A stretch of 64,000 nucleotides of DNA, from positions 11,789,701 to 11,853,700 of the forward strand of contig OZ024888.1 of the NCBI GenBank assembly GCA_964017195.1, in the 5' to 3' direction. The first letter of the stretch is position 1; every line of letters begins with the position of its first letter. Positions 33,660 to 43,329 of the stretch are shown in pieces. A program made the position numbers and the translations under genes. The notes beneath the pieces were generated by a model. The model was given only the letters and a program-made list of their open reading frames with translations, had not been told where the DNA came from and did no database searches. Origin of the DNA: Siderastrea radians. Its lineage: Eukaryota > Cnidaria > Anthozoa > Scleractinia > Rhizangiidae.

Positions 33660-34496
33660 AGTACTGTCCCTGAACATTCCATAGGTGATTGCCTGAGCCT
33701 ATTGGTGGAGTGGTATCATTAGGGAAAGTCCTGTGTAATTAGAAGGCTCAAACTATAGAGTCGACTGCAAAGATTTCTCTCTGACTCTTTGTCCGTCGGG
33801 TGTCCTTTACGTCCTCGATGAGGGGGATTCCTGGAAGAGGAAGCTGGATTTGACGATTACGTCTTAGGACACGCTTTGACGCGTGTGAGTGTGGAGCGAC
33901 GACTTTGCTTTTTACTAATTTCTCCAGATTCTGACGGCGTGTTTGTCTTTATCGAAAATCATGTTTTGATTTCATTGCATTATTCGCAACAGTATATACA
34001 GCTACATATTCACAACTTTCGGTACAATCATGTTCAGTTGTAGACAAATATACATCGACATTCATTTTTTTTAGTTTAATTTTCCATATTCAACAAAATT
34101 CAATATTCAAAGCGATAAGACAGAGTCATCAAATTTGAAACATTACACCAGTCAGTAACGCAAAAGTCAAAATATTGTCGCCATTTTCGTCACGGAAACT
34201 ACAGTATATTGTAAAGAAAGCCTACAATTTCGGCTGGAAGTCTTTGCTTCGTGAAAAATGCACCTGATCACAAAGCAATGATTTTTTTCGTATTTGCATT
34301 CAAGAGTTGGCTCAAACGAGCCTTTGACATGATTAAAGGGAACTGTGCGCAAAGCGTTGTTCCCAGGCATGGGAAAGAGTTAAATTCTTTTGGGTGTTCG
34401 CGGTTGTTGAGATGCCCGGCCCATACTGATCAATTGTAAGGATGTGGTTACTTTGTCGGGAATTATCGCCGATTTATTGTGACGGCTTTTTTGCCC
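33660..34496. other. Repeat remnant, then gene-free sequence
   Basis: 33,660-33,800 is a copy of the dispersed block described at 27,720 (GTCCTGTGTAATTAGAAGG, CAAACTATAGAGTCG). The remainder has no supported feature. Confidence 0.55.
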
Positions 34497-34905
34497 ATGG
34501 TTTTGAGGAAGACAGACCAAAAGTCAGGGAAAATGATCATGAGTGAAGAATGAGGTCGCGAGTGTAGTCTGTGAAGCTATGTTTGGTGAGGAGCGGGTGA
34601 ATAATTAAGTAGGCCTCCTTTCCAGCGTTTTGGTAGTCTTTTCAGTTGATCAAATTTCAGCGTTGGTTGCTACAATTCTTCTCGTCTATGTCCATTCACA
34701 AGAAAAGACTTTGTTCACGACTGCCACACCAGCACGGGGGGAGGGGGGGGGGGGGGGGCAGATGGCACGGTTGTGCAGCCTTTAGGGCTACTCTTCTTTT
34801 CATGGGACGTGCAGTTACACACACCTCGCTTGCTTTGTTTTCGACTCAAACTAACACTTCGGCAGGTCTGCACGCATTGCGGCTTATGTTTATCATGGCA
34901 TCCAA
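34497..34905. repeat. Duplicated block, paralogous to 1-450
   Basis: It shares ordered motifs with the window start, including TTTTGAGGAAGAC and TCTGCACGCATTGCGG, and is interrupted by a poly-G run near 34,738-34,758. Confidence 0.65.
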
Positions 34906-34977
34906 GGGAGTTTGCGTTGAGTTTTCGAGTTCATGTAACTGTTAAAAAAATAGTGAACGAAATTAAAACCTACCCGA

Positions 34978-35036
34978 GAAGAGAAGAAGACGAAGAAGAA
35001 GAAGAAGAGGAGGAGGAGGAGGAGAGGAGGAGGAGG
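34978..35036 (+). repeat. GAA/GAG microsatellite
   Basis: GAAGAAGAAGAAGAGGAGGAGG-type purine run next to the 3' boundary of the Penelope-like element. It produces spurious poly-Glu and poly-Pro/Leu/Phe frames. Confidence 0.85.
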
Positions 35037-35062
35037 CATACGGAATCTCGATTGATATTCTA

Positions 35063-37645
35063 AGAATATGGTATATGCTGTAAATGATTTGAACCCAGGA
35101 GTCAGATCATAAGTCGGTAAGATATGATCGTCCGGTTGAGTGTAGACCTGAGAAGGACTGTTTGAGGTGACATTGACTGACGTTTCGACAATCTGAGCGG
35201 AAGTCAACATCAGAGTCAAGGGAACTGTGAATCGTCAGTAGATGTTATAAGTCTCTGGTCGTTGTCCTCATTGGTCGACGATCTCGTGACGTTATTGGTC
35301 GTCTGTCAGTTAAGCCGTAATGTTATTGGCTGTGAAGACTGTAAAATGTGATTGATGCGTTTCGATCCGTCAGTTTGTTAGCCAAAATGTCCGTTAGTCT
35401 ATTGTTGGTAAAATCAGTTGGTTTGTCTATTGTTTGTCTGTCTTGTTAACGTCGTCAATAAGTCGCTTGTAAGGTGCAGGTAGTTGTTGGCAACGGTTCA
35501 GTGGTGTTTGTTCTAAGTTAGTAAACCAGTTTTCCAGAGTGATTCGTTGATATAGTCCGTACTGTAGGTAGCGCATTCAGCAGAGTCCCAGTCGACTCTG
35601 TGGTTTGTTTTTTTTTATCGTGTTCAGCAATGTGTTTGTTGATACCGTATTTCCTCGAATAAGCGCCCACGCTCTAATAAGCGCCCTCCCCCGAATAAGC
35701 GCCCACCCCCTAGGCCATAATATCAAACAAGCGCTCCCTCTCGAATAAGCGCCCCTCCCCTCCCCCCTCACTTTCTTAAGTAGGGATAAGGAAAACCTGT
35801 CACTACTGCCACTTTATTAATAACCGTTTTAAGTTAGAATCCATCAGGAAATTGAGTAATCCGTCGACAAAAACCTTGTACCAGAATAATTTAAAGTATA
35901 TCGCATTCTTTTTTACACTTTTTAAGAGCTATAGACGTAATTAGTTATCTGTAATAACACCAAAGACAATTTCTTATGGGAGCCCGAGAAATTAAATTTC
36001 GAGTTTCATAGGAATTGTGTAAATACAGGTAAAATGTCATGCGTAACATTTCATTTTGTGAAATTATAAATTTATTTTCTCGGGCTCCCAGAGGAAATTG
36101 TCTTTGGGGTTATTGCAGATAACAAATTACATCTGTAGCTCTTAAAAAGTGTAAAAAAGAATGCGATATGCTTTAATTTATTCTGGTACAAGGTTTTTGC
36201 CCACTGAAAATTAAAATTACTCAATTTCCTGATGGATTCCAAGTTTCAACTACAGCGGCATCAGTAGAGGAAAATAGCCGGTTTCTTTTCCGTTAGGTCA
36301 CTTCCAGTTATCTCTATCTCTATGTGCTTGCAGAGCTCTTTTATGTGCCTTATCTGTTCTTTTATTTTTGTCCTATTGCCGCGCAGATCTTGCCGCGCTC
36401 TTGGTTTACGTGGATAATGTTGTAGTTTTTGTTTTCTATTAAATATTTCGCCAAAGTATAGTTACAGTTCGTTGAAAGGAAAACTTATAAGCGCCCCCCC
36501 CCCCCCCCCCACTCGATTAAGCGCCCTCCTTCCAATAAGCGCCCCTCTTTTTCGCTGAAATCTTAAATATGCGCCTGGGCGCTTATTAGAGGAATACGGT
36601 ATCAATATTTCTAGTTGCTCATTTGTGTTCAGTCAGTCAGGTGTTTAAATTCGTACTGGTTTCACTCATATAAGTGGTCTGGCAACCGCAGCATTTGATC
36701 TTAAAAACTGCTCCCTGTCTGTCGCTCGGTTCGTCTTTGTCTTTAACGTTCGTCAGTGGCTGTCATAAAGCAGTGATAGGATTGTGAGCAACGCGGATGT
36801 TGAAGGGTTGTAGAATTCGTGCTATAGTTTCAGAATCCCCTTTGATGTAAGGTGTGGTTGCAGAAGTGACAGGTGTCGCGTTAGTGTTCGTAGCGTTAGG
36901 TTCTGAGTTTCTGTAAAGTGTTGTGTCTAATAAAGGCCCGACTGTAATTGTTCTTGTCGAAAACGTTGTCTAAGTAGTTGATTTCGTCCGTTAAGCTGTC
37001 AGGTGAGTCTCAAACTAATTGCGCGCGTCTTGTCAAAGCCCGTATAGTCGTAGCTTTGTGAGAAGTAGGGTTGTAAGATGATTGGTCGAGTAGTCTGCCG
37101 GTGTGTGTCAGTTTTCTGTAAATTGTCGTCCGTAGTTTGTTGCCGTCACGAAGAACTAAGCAGTCTAGAAAAGGTATTTTTAATTACCATTTTCCTCGAT
37201 CTCCTTAGTAAACTGTATGTCGGCGTTTTGTCCGTTGAGGTGTTCGTAAAAATGTCGATTTCGTCTTTGTGTACGGTTGTAAAGGTATCGTCAACGTAAC
37301 GTAGCCAGAGTGGTAGTGTTCGTTTGTAAATTCCGAGGGCTCGTTCCTCAATGTTCTGCATAACGATTTTTGCAACAACAACGGAAACTGGTGAGACAAT
37401 CGCTGTTCCGTGCAACTGTTTGTAGTGCTTGCCGTCGTACTGAAAGCAAGTAAAGGTAAGACAAAGGTTCAGTAAAGCCATTAAGTCATATGTAGGTAGC
37501 GGTAGTTCAATAGTAGAGTTGTTGATAGCTGTCTTAGTAGTGCAGTGTAGAGCCAGTTGAAGTGGAATACTGTTGAACAGTGATTTCACATCAAAAGACA
37601 CTAGTTTGTAGTCGTCAGGTATTTGTACTGTCTTGATTGCGTCAA
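35063..37645 (-). mobile_element. 5'-truncated Penelope-like retroelement with reverse transcriptase and GIY-YIG remnants
   Basis: Homology begins at DAIKTVQIPDDYKLVSFDVK (near 37,645) in the fingers of the reverse transcriptase. It continues with LHGTAIVSPVSVVVAKIVMQ (motif B region, Gly-Ser of the usual MGSP replaced), then LPLWLRYVDDTF with the catalytic YVDD. A frameshift near 37,230 moves the frame (LDC L-L--DGN follows), and several stops follow. Further 3', VFKIKCCGCQTTY-like and TRNID...NKHIAEH sequence marks the GIY-YIG region, which is split by the foldback element 35,645-36,599. The 3' end reads TSAQIVETSVNVTSN, also with stops. No functional protein can be made. The N-terminal third of the element is missing. 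It lies inside unit A, in the same orientation, 70 bp beyond the collagen exon. Confidence 0.85.
35645..36599. mobile_element. CCGT-family foldback element, member 2, inserted in the Penelope element
   Basis: Both ends begin CCGTATT(T)CCTC.AATAAGCGCCCA in inverted orientation and are flanked by TA (35,643-35,644 and 36,600-36,601). Removing the element and one TA restores an uninterrupted Penelope reading frame (NIDINKHIAEH) across the site, which proves the insertion and the TA duplication. The interior holds clustered AAGCGCCC motifs near each end and a long inner inverted repeat with arms of about 180 bp (about 35,838-36,000 and 36,070-36,243) around GGGAGCCCGAGAAAT / TTTCTCGGGCTCCC. Confidence 0.85.
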
Positions 37646-37711
37646 GACCTCCAATCGATTGCGTCACAAGACCTCCACACAACGGGATCGTATGCTCAAA
37701 TAGTGGTTTAC

Positions 37712-38305
37712 CTTTCATTCCTGGAACACCAGGGGCACCAGTATCTCCTTTAATTCCCTTTGCTCCTGGAACACCCAGGGCACCAGTATCTCCTTTGCTT
37801 CCTTTTTGTCCTGGAATACCCGGGGCACCAGTGTCTCCTTGTATTCCTTTTTCTCCTCCTATTCCTGGTGGACCCATAATTCCTTGCTTTCCACTTCTGC
37901 CAGGCTGTCCCATCATCCCTTTTGACCCTTTCCTACCTCTCCTTCCTGGAGGTCCCGGCAGTCCACGCGGGGAGAGGTTTCCATTGTTGTGACAAAATTA
38001 AATTTAGGGAAGCTTGTAAACAAGTAAATAGTAACTAAGTATTTTTATATCTTATTTACATTTTTATTTTGTATCTATTTTTTATATAGTTGATGTGATG
38101 TCTTAAACGACGTTATCAACTTAATAAATGTAGATGTAGATGTAGATCTTTTTGAAGCTTGAAGTGACAACGTCCTCTAAAACTTGCTTTAGATTTGCCG
38201 ACTTATTACAAGGAGTGCTATTGGCAACGCTCCGTGAGAATCTCTGCAGTTTAACCTGATTGTCATTTACCTCCTTCTTCACAGAATCTAGGAGTGCTGA
38301 ATTTT
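37712..38305 (-). pseudogene. Unit A exon 2: linker and collagen repeat, broken by an insertion
   Basis: The acceptor TTTCTTTAG at 38,306 joins in phase to the exon 1 donor (G+AA gives Glu). The linker LLDSVKKEVNDNQ to EDVVTSSFKK parallels unit B. Then an AT-rich insertion adds a net 150 bp in frame and gives IYIYIYIY followed by a TAA. Beyond it the frame resumes at FCHNNGN, followed by 28 Gly-X-Y triplets. Three 15-residue units (GDTGA.G.PG.KG.K) at the C-terminal side are expanded over unit B. The exon can end at AAAG/GTAAAC (phase 1). Unless the insertion is removed from the mRNA, the collagen cannot be translated from the unit A start. No good GT-AG pair bounds the insertion, so unit A is likely a pseudogene. 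Confidence 0.85.
38017..38153 (+). mobile_element. Small retroelement-like insertion with TGTAGA tail and target duplication
   Basis: The word GAAGCTTG stands on both sides (38,009-38,016 and 38,154-38,161), while unit B has a single AAAGCTTG at this place. The inserted sequence is AT-rich and ends on the plus strand in AATAAATGTAGATGTAGATG, a short simple-repeat tail such as many LINE and SINE 3' ends have. It is about 137 bp, too short to class. Confidence 0.75.
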
Positions 38306-38893
38306 CTAAAGAAAAAAAACAGAAAAGGGTAAAAGTAAAAAGCATTTTGAATTACAGCGCAGCTTTACAGGTCTTCATATGTAACTGACACGTCGAAGAA
38401 TTGAGGAAATCAAATATAATTGCAAGATCACTGTTTTATTTTGGGGCGCAATGACACATCCTGAAAGGACAAAGCTATCTTTAATAAAAAATTTAGAACA
38501 GGAATTATGACATCTTTGGTCCTTTTGGCTTTGGTCCTTATTACGCTGGTTCCTCTAAGGTAACACACCGATTAGTGTAAGTAAAAATGTAATTTAAAAT
38601 TCCCACATGACCGTTTAGAATCAAAATGTTAGCCGGTTTAACATCACCTAGTATGATTTTCGAATGAACACAAAAAGTATCTTGTTGTTGTTTGTTTGTT
38701 TGTTTTGTTTTGTTTTTTGCCACAACTTATTGGTAAGGTGGATACAACTGAAAGATGTCTTCTCTTCCTTGTATTGTTTATGACACTAGTACACTATCCG
38801 TGCCCCGGAAGTTGTAGATACCATTGTAAGATATTTTGATTTAACTGACAGGTACTATTTAGTACAACTAAGATAGTCAAAGTACACTGAGTT

Positions 38894-39109
38894 TAGACTG
38901 CAAGTGGTCTTTAATTTTGGCGATCGCGATTGTGAAGCTTGCGAAATACACACACGCACGCGCGAAATTTCGAGGAGTCGCGACGCGGGGGGAGCAATTA
39001 ATTTTTGGCGCCCCTCGCGTCACGTCTCTTCGAAATTTCGCTAGCGTGCGTGTGTAATTCGCCCGCCCCACAATTACCATCGTCAAAATATGAGACTATT
39101 CGCAGTCTA
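38894..39109. mobile_element. hAT-like MITE (216 bp) with 8-bp target duplication
   Basis: The ends TAGACTGCAAGTGGTCT and (reverse) TAGACTGCGAATAGTCT are inverted repeats. ACTGAGTT flanks both sides exactly (38,886-38,893 and 39,110-39,117). The interior has GAAATTTCG and CACACACGCACGCGCG paired with their complements. The 8-bp duplication fits hAT (also P or Merlin) families; no transposase is encoded. Confidence 0.85.
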
Positions 39110-40207
39110 ACTGAGTTTGCCAAATTCGCCTTGGAACATGTGCCGTTCTTAATCAATTAAAACTCTGTTTTTAAGGGACACTATCACCTCGCGGCCCTCA
39201 TACATCAGTACAGAAATGTAAGAATTCTCAAAATACAGGAGATCAGAACTATATTTTCACACTTTATCCAGAGAAACGGGGGGGAGGCGGCTCTCCTTGT
39301 AATTTTGAGACTGTGAGAGGTGGGTGTTACAAATCTCCAACCTCTTATTTTTCAGTTGGCTCGTTTTTTTTTTGTTCTTTTTCGGGGGAATATATTGCAT
39401 AACCCCTGATTTTTATTCACTGCCTGAAAAGGTGGTGGTGGCTTCGATTGTAACAGGGGAGTGCGGGGAGGAAACAATAGATGATAACAATAGCAAAACA
39501 ATCCCCTCAGCATAGTCCCCCAAAGAACAATTAGAATATTACATCGTAAAACGAAAATAAATGCATAATGTTTATAGACAGGATACTCAAACGGGACGTT
39601 TACCAATCGCATTCTTATAGAAATAAATTGGTGGCGACCACTAGCAAATTTCAAAGAAACATTCTTAAGAATCGTACTTCGCCTGTTTACATGCATTTCC
39701 AGTCGTCAAGTATGCGTCTCGCCTTACTATTGAACTTGATGTTTTTTTCCATTTCCCCTGCAAAACACGTTGTCCCGCGGCTTCATTCTTTCAGCTATTC
39801 CATGAAAAGTCCATGAATGCTATGCTTCGTAAATTTTCTCCTCTCCTTTCTGCTTTTCGCAGTGAGGCAAAGCGTATAATGCAAATTTTCAAACTGAGTA
39901 GACATGCTTTCCGTTCAACTTCATCACATGCAAATCCCACAGGCCTTGCGGAATGACTTGTCTGTGATTCACATACAGTGAAATGTTACTCTCGAAATTA
40001 CCAATATTTGCATTACAAAACCTCAGTGATTGAAAAATAAGCATGTTATTCACCTGACCCCAGGGGTAACAGGTGAATATATCACATACCCTCTCGTTTC
40101 AGGTAAATAAACCCTCACTTATACCCTAGTTAAGACCAAAATGGGTTATCTGTCATGTTCTATAGTTAAGACCTAACCCTTGACAATGTTCTACTTTTCC
40201 AAGTTAA

Positions 40208-40765
40208 CCCTATTCAGACCGGGCTTTTTTGGTCTTCTGGGACAGGGGGGGGGGGTAGGGCGGGGCTGATTCGGCCCCCATCTCTTAACTCCGAGAATAT
40301 TAAGGCTATGACAACAAAACTTGGAGGGCAGATAATACGTCCAACAATGTTTCCTTTGAGGTCCACAACATAATCTGATGACGTCATATGACGTAAAAAT
40401 TACGTCAGGTTCTAAAATGGTGGCCACCTTGGATCCCACGTCTTGGATTTCTTGATTTGTCCAGAACCGTTGAAATTTGCCAAAATTGACCAAAAAGTAA
40501 CCGAAAGCAATCAAAGAACACGAAAATGATATGAAAAAGTAAAGCTTACTTCAGAAAAGTTATAATTTTTCAATGAAAAAGTGGTTGCCAGGGTAACGTC
40601 ATACTTGATGGTCTAGCATTTGCTATGCCAAATTGTTCCCAGATAAATTTTAGGAAAAGTCACCTGGTTTGGTGGGTTTAGCTTGCTTATCAAAAACATT
40701 ATAAACGTCCAAAGTCAGTGCAGGCACAATCGCAAGACCCCCCCCCCCCTCCGATCTGAATAGAG
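40208..40765. mobile_element. TTAA-flanked piggyBac-like non-autonomous element
   Basis: The left end is CCCTATTCAGACCGGG and the right end, in reverse, CTCTATTCAGATCGGAGG. Each is bounded by TTAA (40,204-40,207 and 40,766-40,769). Subterminal poly-G and poly-C runs mirror each other. TTAA targets plus a CCC/CTC start are the mark of piggyBac. The plus-strand and minus-strand frames inside have no transposase features. Confidence 0.7.
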
Positions 40766-41696
40766 TTAAGACCTAACCCTTGACATGGTAATAAGTTCTT
40801 GATGAATTGATGAAAACAAATGATGGACAACTTAATTTAGCTCTTGCTGACATAAATTAACTAATCGAAGAGAGAAAGATATCTACGAGAAAATATTAGC
40901 TTTCACTTACAGTGCCGTCATTCTTCAACAGTCTCAAAAGTAAGAACGAGGACATAAACCGAGGACATAAACTATGTCTCGAGGTCCATAACAAAGAGTA
41001 ATAAATGAAGAAAAACGTTTCTGCAAGAAATTTAAAGCTATATTTCCACTCCACTGAAGGATTCCGATTTACCATGATCCACTCACAACGATAAAGGGAT
41101 TTTTTATATTTTTGAGGGGAGTTCAGGCAACCTTCTGGGGAAGTTACAGCCAAATTGTTTGACTTCTTGTTCCAATCGTTGTTGAAAATTTCTGAGAAAA
41201 AAGGGCCCCCAAAGTATGAATTTTGGAATAACCTAAACAATTTTGCCTTGGGAGAAAGCAGAAACACTAGACATTACTAGGGAATGTGTGGGAACGTGTG
41301 CGTATCAGACATTTTTCGGTGGAGGGCGGGGGGAGGGGAGATTCCAGTTGTCCCCAAGAGCGTGAAATCATAACCCTTTTTCAGATAAAAAATATATAAA
41401 ACTTATCATACGCTAACTCAGACTTACTCTTCAAACATTTTCATATTTGGGGAACAAAATGACGAAAATGTTCCCTTCCTTTTATAGCACTTGCTTTTAA
41501 ATTCCCCTCCCCTCCCCAGCCCACAGGAACCAGATATTCTCCTCCCGGAATGTCAAAAACTAGTTTAAAAGGTAAGGGACCATTTGCATTCAGTATCTGA
41601 TTATGTTTGGTGTAACAAAGTTTTATTAAAAGCAAAATACAAACGCAATTAAGGAGACGCCTAGGTTGAGTAGCAAGAAATCTAAACATACTTGAC

Positions 41697-41883
41697 CTTT
41701 GATTGAAGTGACCCCCATTCCCTGTTTTATGCGAGAAATGACTTCCTCCACAGCTTCCAACCTTTGTTCGTGATCATTAAACTTCACCTCGATTCTGATG
41801 AATCCAGCAGAGTAAAGAAGCAAGCAAAAAACAGACAATACTGTGCCGGGGCACACAAAAAATCCGTTGCTTTTAGAAGACAT
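41697..41883 (-). CDS. Unit A exon 1: type II membrane anchor
   Basis: The ATG is at 41,883-41,881, at the same place as in unit B, and the 62 encoded residues align without gaps to it (MSSKS..., then VCPGTVLSVFCLLLYSAGFI as signal anchor, then IEVKFNDHEQRLEAVEEVIS). It ends AAAG/GTCAAGTATG in phase 1; the donor differs from unit B by one base (GTC for GTA), which weakens it, although a GTATGT lies 5 bp on. The exon itself is intact and under apparent constraint in the membrane segment and heptads, but its only visible partner exon (38,305-37,712) carries a stop. A short truncated anchor peptide is the only product certain from this start. Confidence 0.85.
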
Positions 41884-42722
41884 TTTGTTGATGGAATGAT
41901 CGAACGTGCTCGATGTAGATGACCCTTTATAGCAGCTCAATCCTACACTGCTTAAACATGATACTTCTTTGGATCACAAGGATGCCGCCAGACAAGGTTT
42001 TAAAATAGAAATTTATAGTAACTGATCTGAGTAGATAGATCAGGGTCATTGATTAAGCTTCAGCTGTTGGGGATAAATAAACATCTAAAATAGTGTGAAG
42101 TGAAGCAAACTAAGTTTTGCATCAGTATATTTGCATGCTAAAAACAGTTGCAAAATGTTTGTGACAGTCTCTAAACTAAAAAGGAGCCCTTGAAAACACA
42201 TGGACAACTTAATTCCAGAGGTCCGCCCACCCCCTTTGTTGCTTGCTAGTTTGAATGTCATAAGTAATTCATACCAAATTGACAAGGGGAGAGAGAGCGG
42301 GTAGATGTGTATTGACTACTAAGTATGTCGGAAATGACCGTCACTATATTGCGAATAAAGCCTTTTGGAAATGGTTGTAGGCCAAAATGACTTGGTAATA
42401 TTAACGGTTCATTTTGTCAAGATTTTTATTTATTTGGTCTAAACTCAGAGGTTTCACAGTGCAAATGCAAATTTAAAAAAATGTGAACAAAAACGGCAAC
42501 TGTGTTGGCTCACAAATAAACCGCAGCTTGAATTGGTGGGCAAAAATGCTCTTGCCAGGGTGCCCTGGCCTTTAGAAGTTGATGGAATGATCGAACGCGC
42601 TTGGGGTTTGTACTCGTTATGACATGTTTGTAAACCCTGTACTGGTTTTACGAGATTCAGCGTCAGACAAACAGGACGAAAAGACGACAGGAAAAGGAAG
42701 TAGTTTGACCTAGGTCACGTTA
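41884..42722 (-). promoter_or_regulatory. Unit A 5' flank, split by a 0.67-kb insertion
   Basis: GTTGATGGAATGATCGAACG occurs at 41,887 and again at 42,578. Only after the second copy does the sequence continue as in unit B (GGGGTTTGTACTCGTT, TCAGACAAACAGGA, TAGTTTGACCTAGGTCA). The normal upstream region has thus been displaced by about 690 bp. The displaced part holds TGACCTAGGTCA (42,706-42,717), an exact palindrome of two AGGTCA half-sites. The insertion has no recognised class. Confidence 0.5.
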
Positions 42723-43329
42723 TCATCAAGATACCTACACGTACGTAGTTTCCCAGTAATTCATTGTCATTTTTCTCACGGTTTATTTTTATTTTCGTAT
42801 TTTCAAATATTACGAGGACTCATATTTAAACCACTCTAGGAGGATTTTGGTATCCTCAATGAGGACTATATTAGAGTTATTATCACATTAATAGGGCTGT
42901 CTGTAGAGCTTGATAGCTCCTAACGATCTCATTAATAGCGAAAGACTGCTAATTTCTCAAGCGACCTACAATCTTGGACATTTTAAATTTAACACTTACC
43001 CCCCCCCCCCTCCCTTCCCAATCAAGGATGAAAACATGGCGCGTTTCTCCCTTGGCGCGACTTCATCATTGATTTTTGGGGGGGGGCGGGTATTGGGGTT
43101 TCTGTTCCATGTTATTCCGTCCCAGATTGTAGCGCTAAGCGAGACGCCTGCTCTGGGCTCTCAGAGGCCTAGTTCAAACATCGAACTCTACATGTGTCGG
43201 AACTAAGGGAAATGAGCAAACTTTTGCTAATTTGCATTAGTTTCGTCAGATGCAAAGTTCGACGTTTGAACCGGTCCTCAAGGGACCACAAACGGCACAA
43301 AGAAAAGGTGCGCAGGGTCTGGGGAGAAA

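Larger units (their letters stand above)
38306..41696 (-). other. Unit A intron 1
   Basis: It is partly collinear with unit B intron 1 and carries the hAT-like MITE (38,894-39,109) and the TTAA-flanked element (40,208-40,765). A motif GTTAAGACCTAACCCTTGACA stands on both sides of the latter. No additional exon seen. Confidence 0.7.

Noticed and set aside
34773..35219. Glu-rich plus-strand and Pro/Leu/Phe-rich minus-strand ORFs
   Set aside because: Produced by the GAA/GAG microsatellite at 34,978-35,036.
37633..37992. 119-codon plus-strand Pro-rich ORF
   Set aside because: It is the antisense of the collagen exon; Gly-X-Y coding gives long Pro-rich frames on the opposite strand. The same holds for 16,801-17,220.
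37997..38148. The unit A exon insertion acting as a new intron
   Set aside because: No convincing GT donor and AG acceptor bound the inserted sequence, so pseudogenisation is the simpler explanation.
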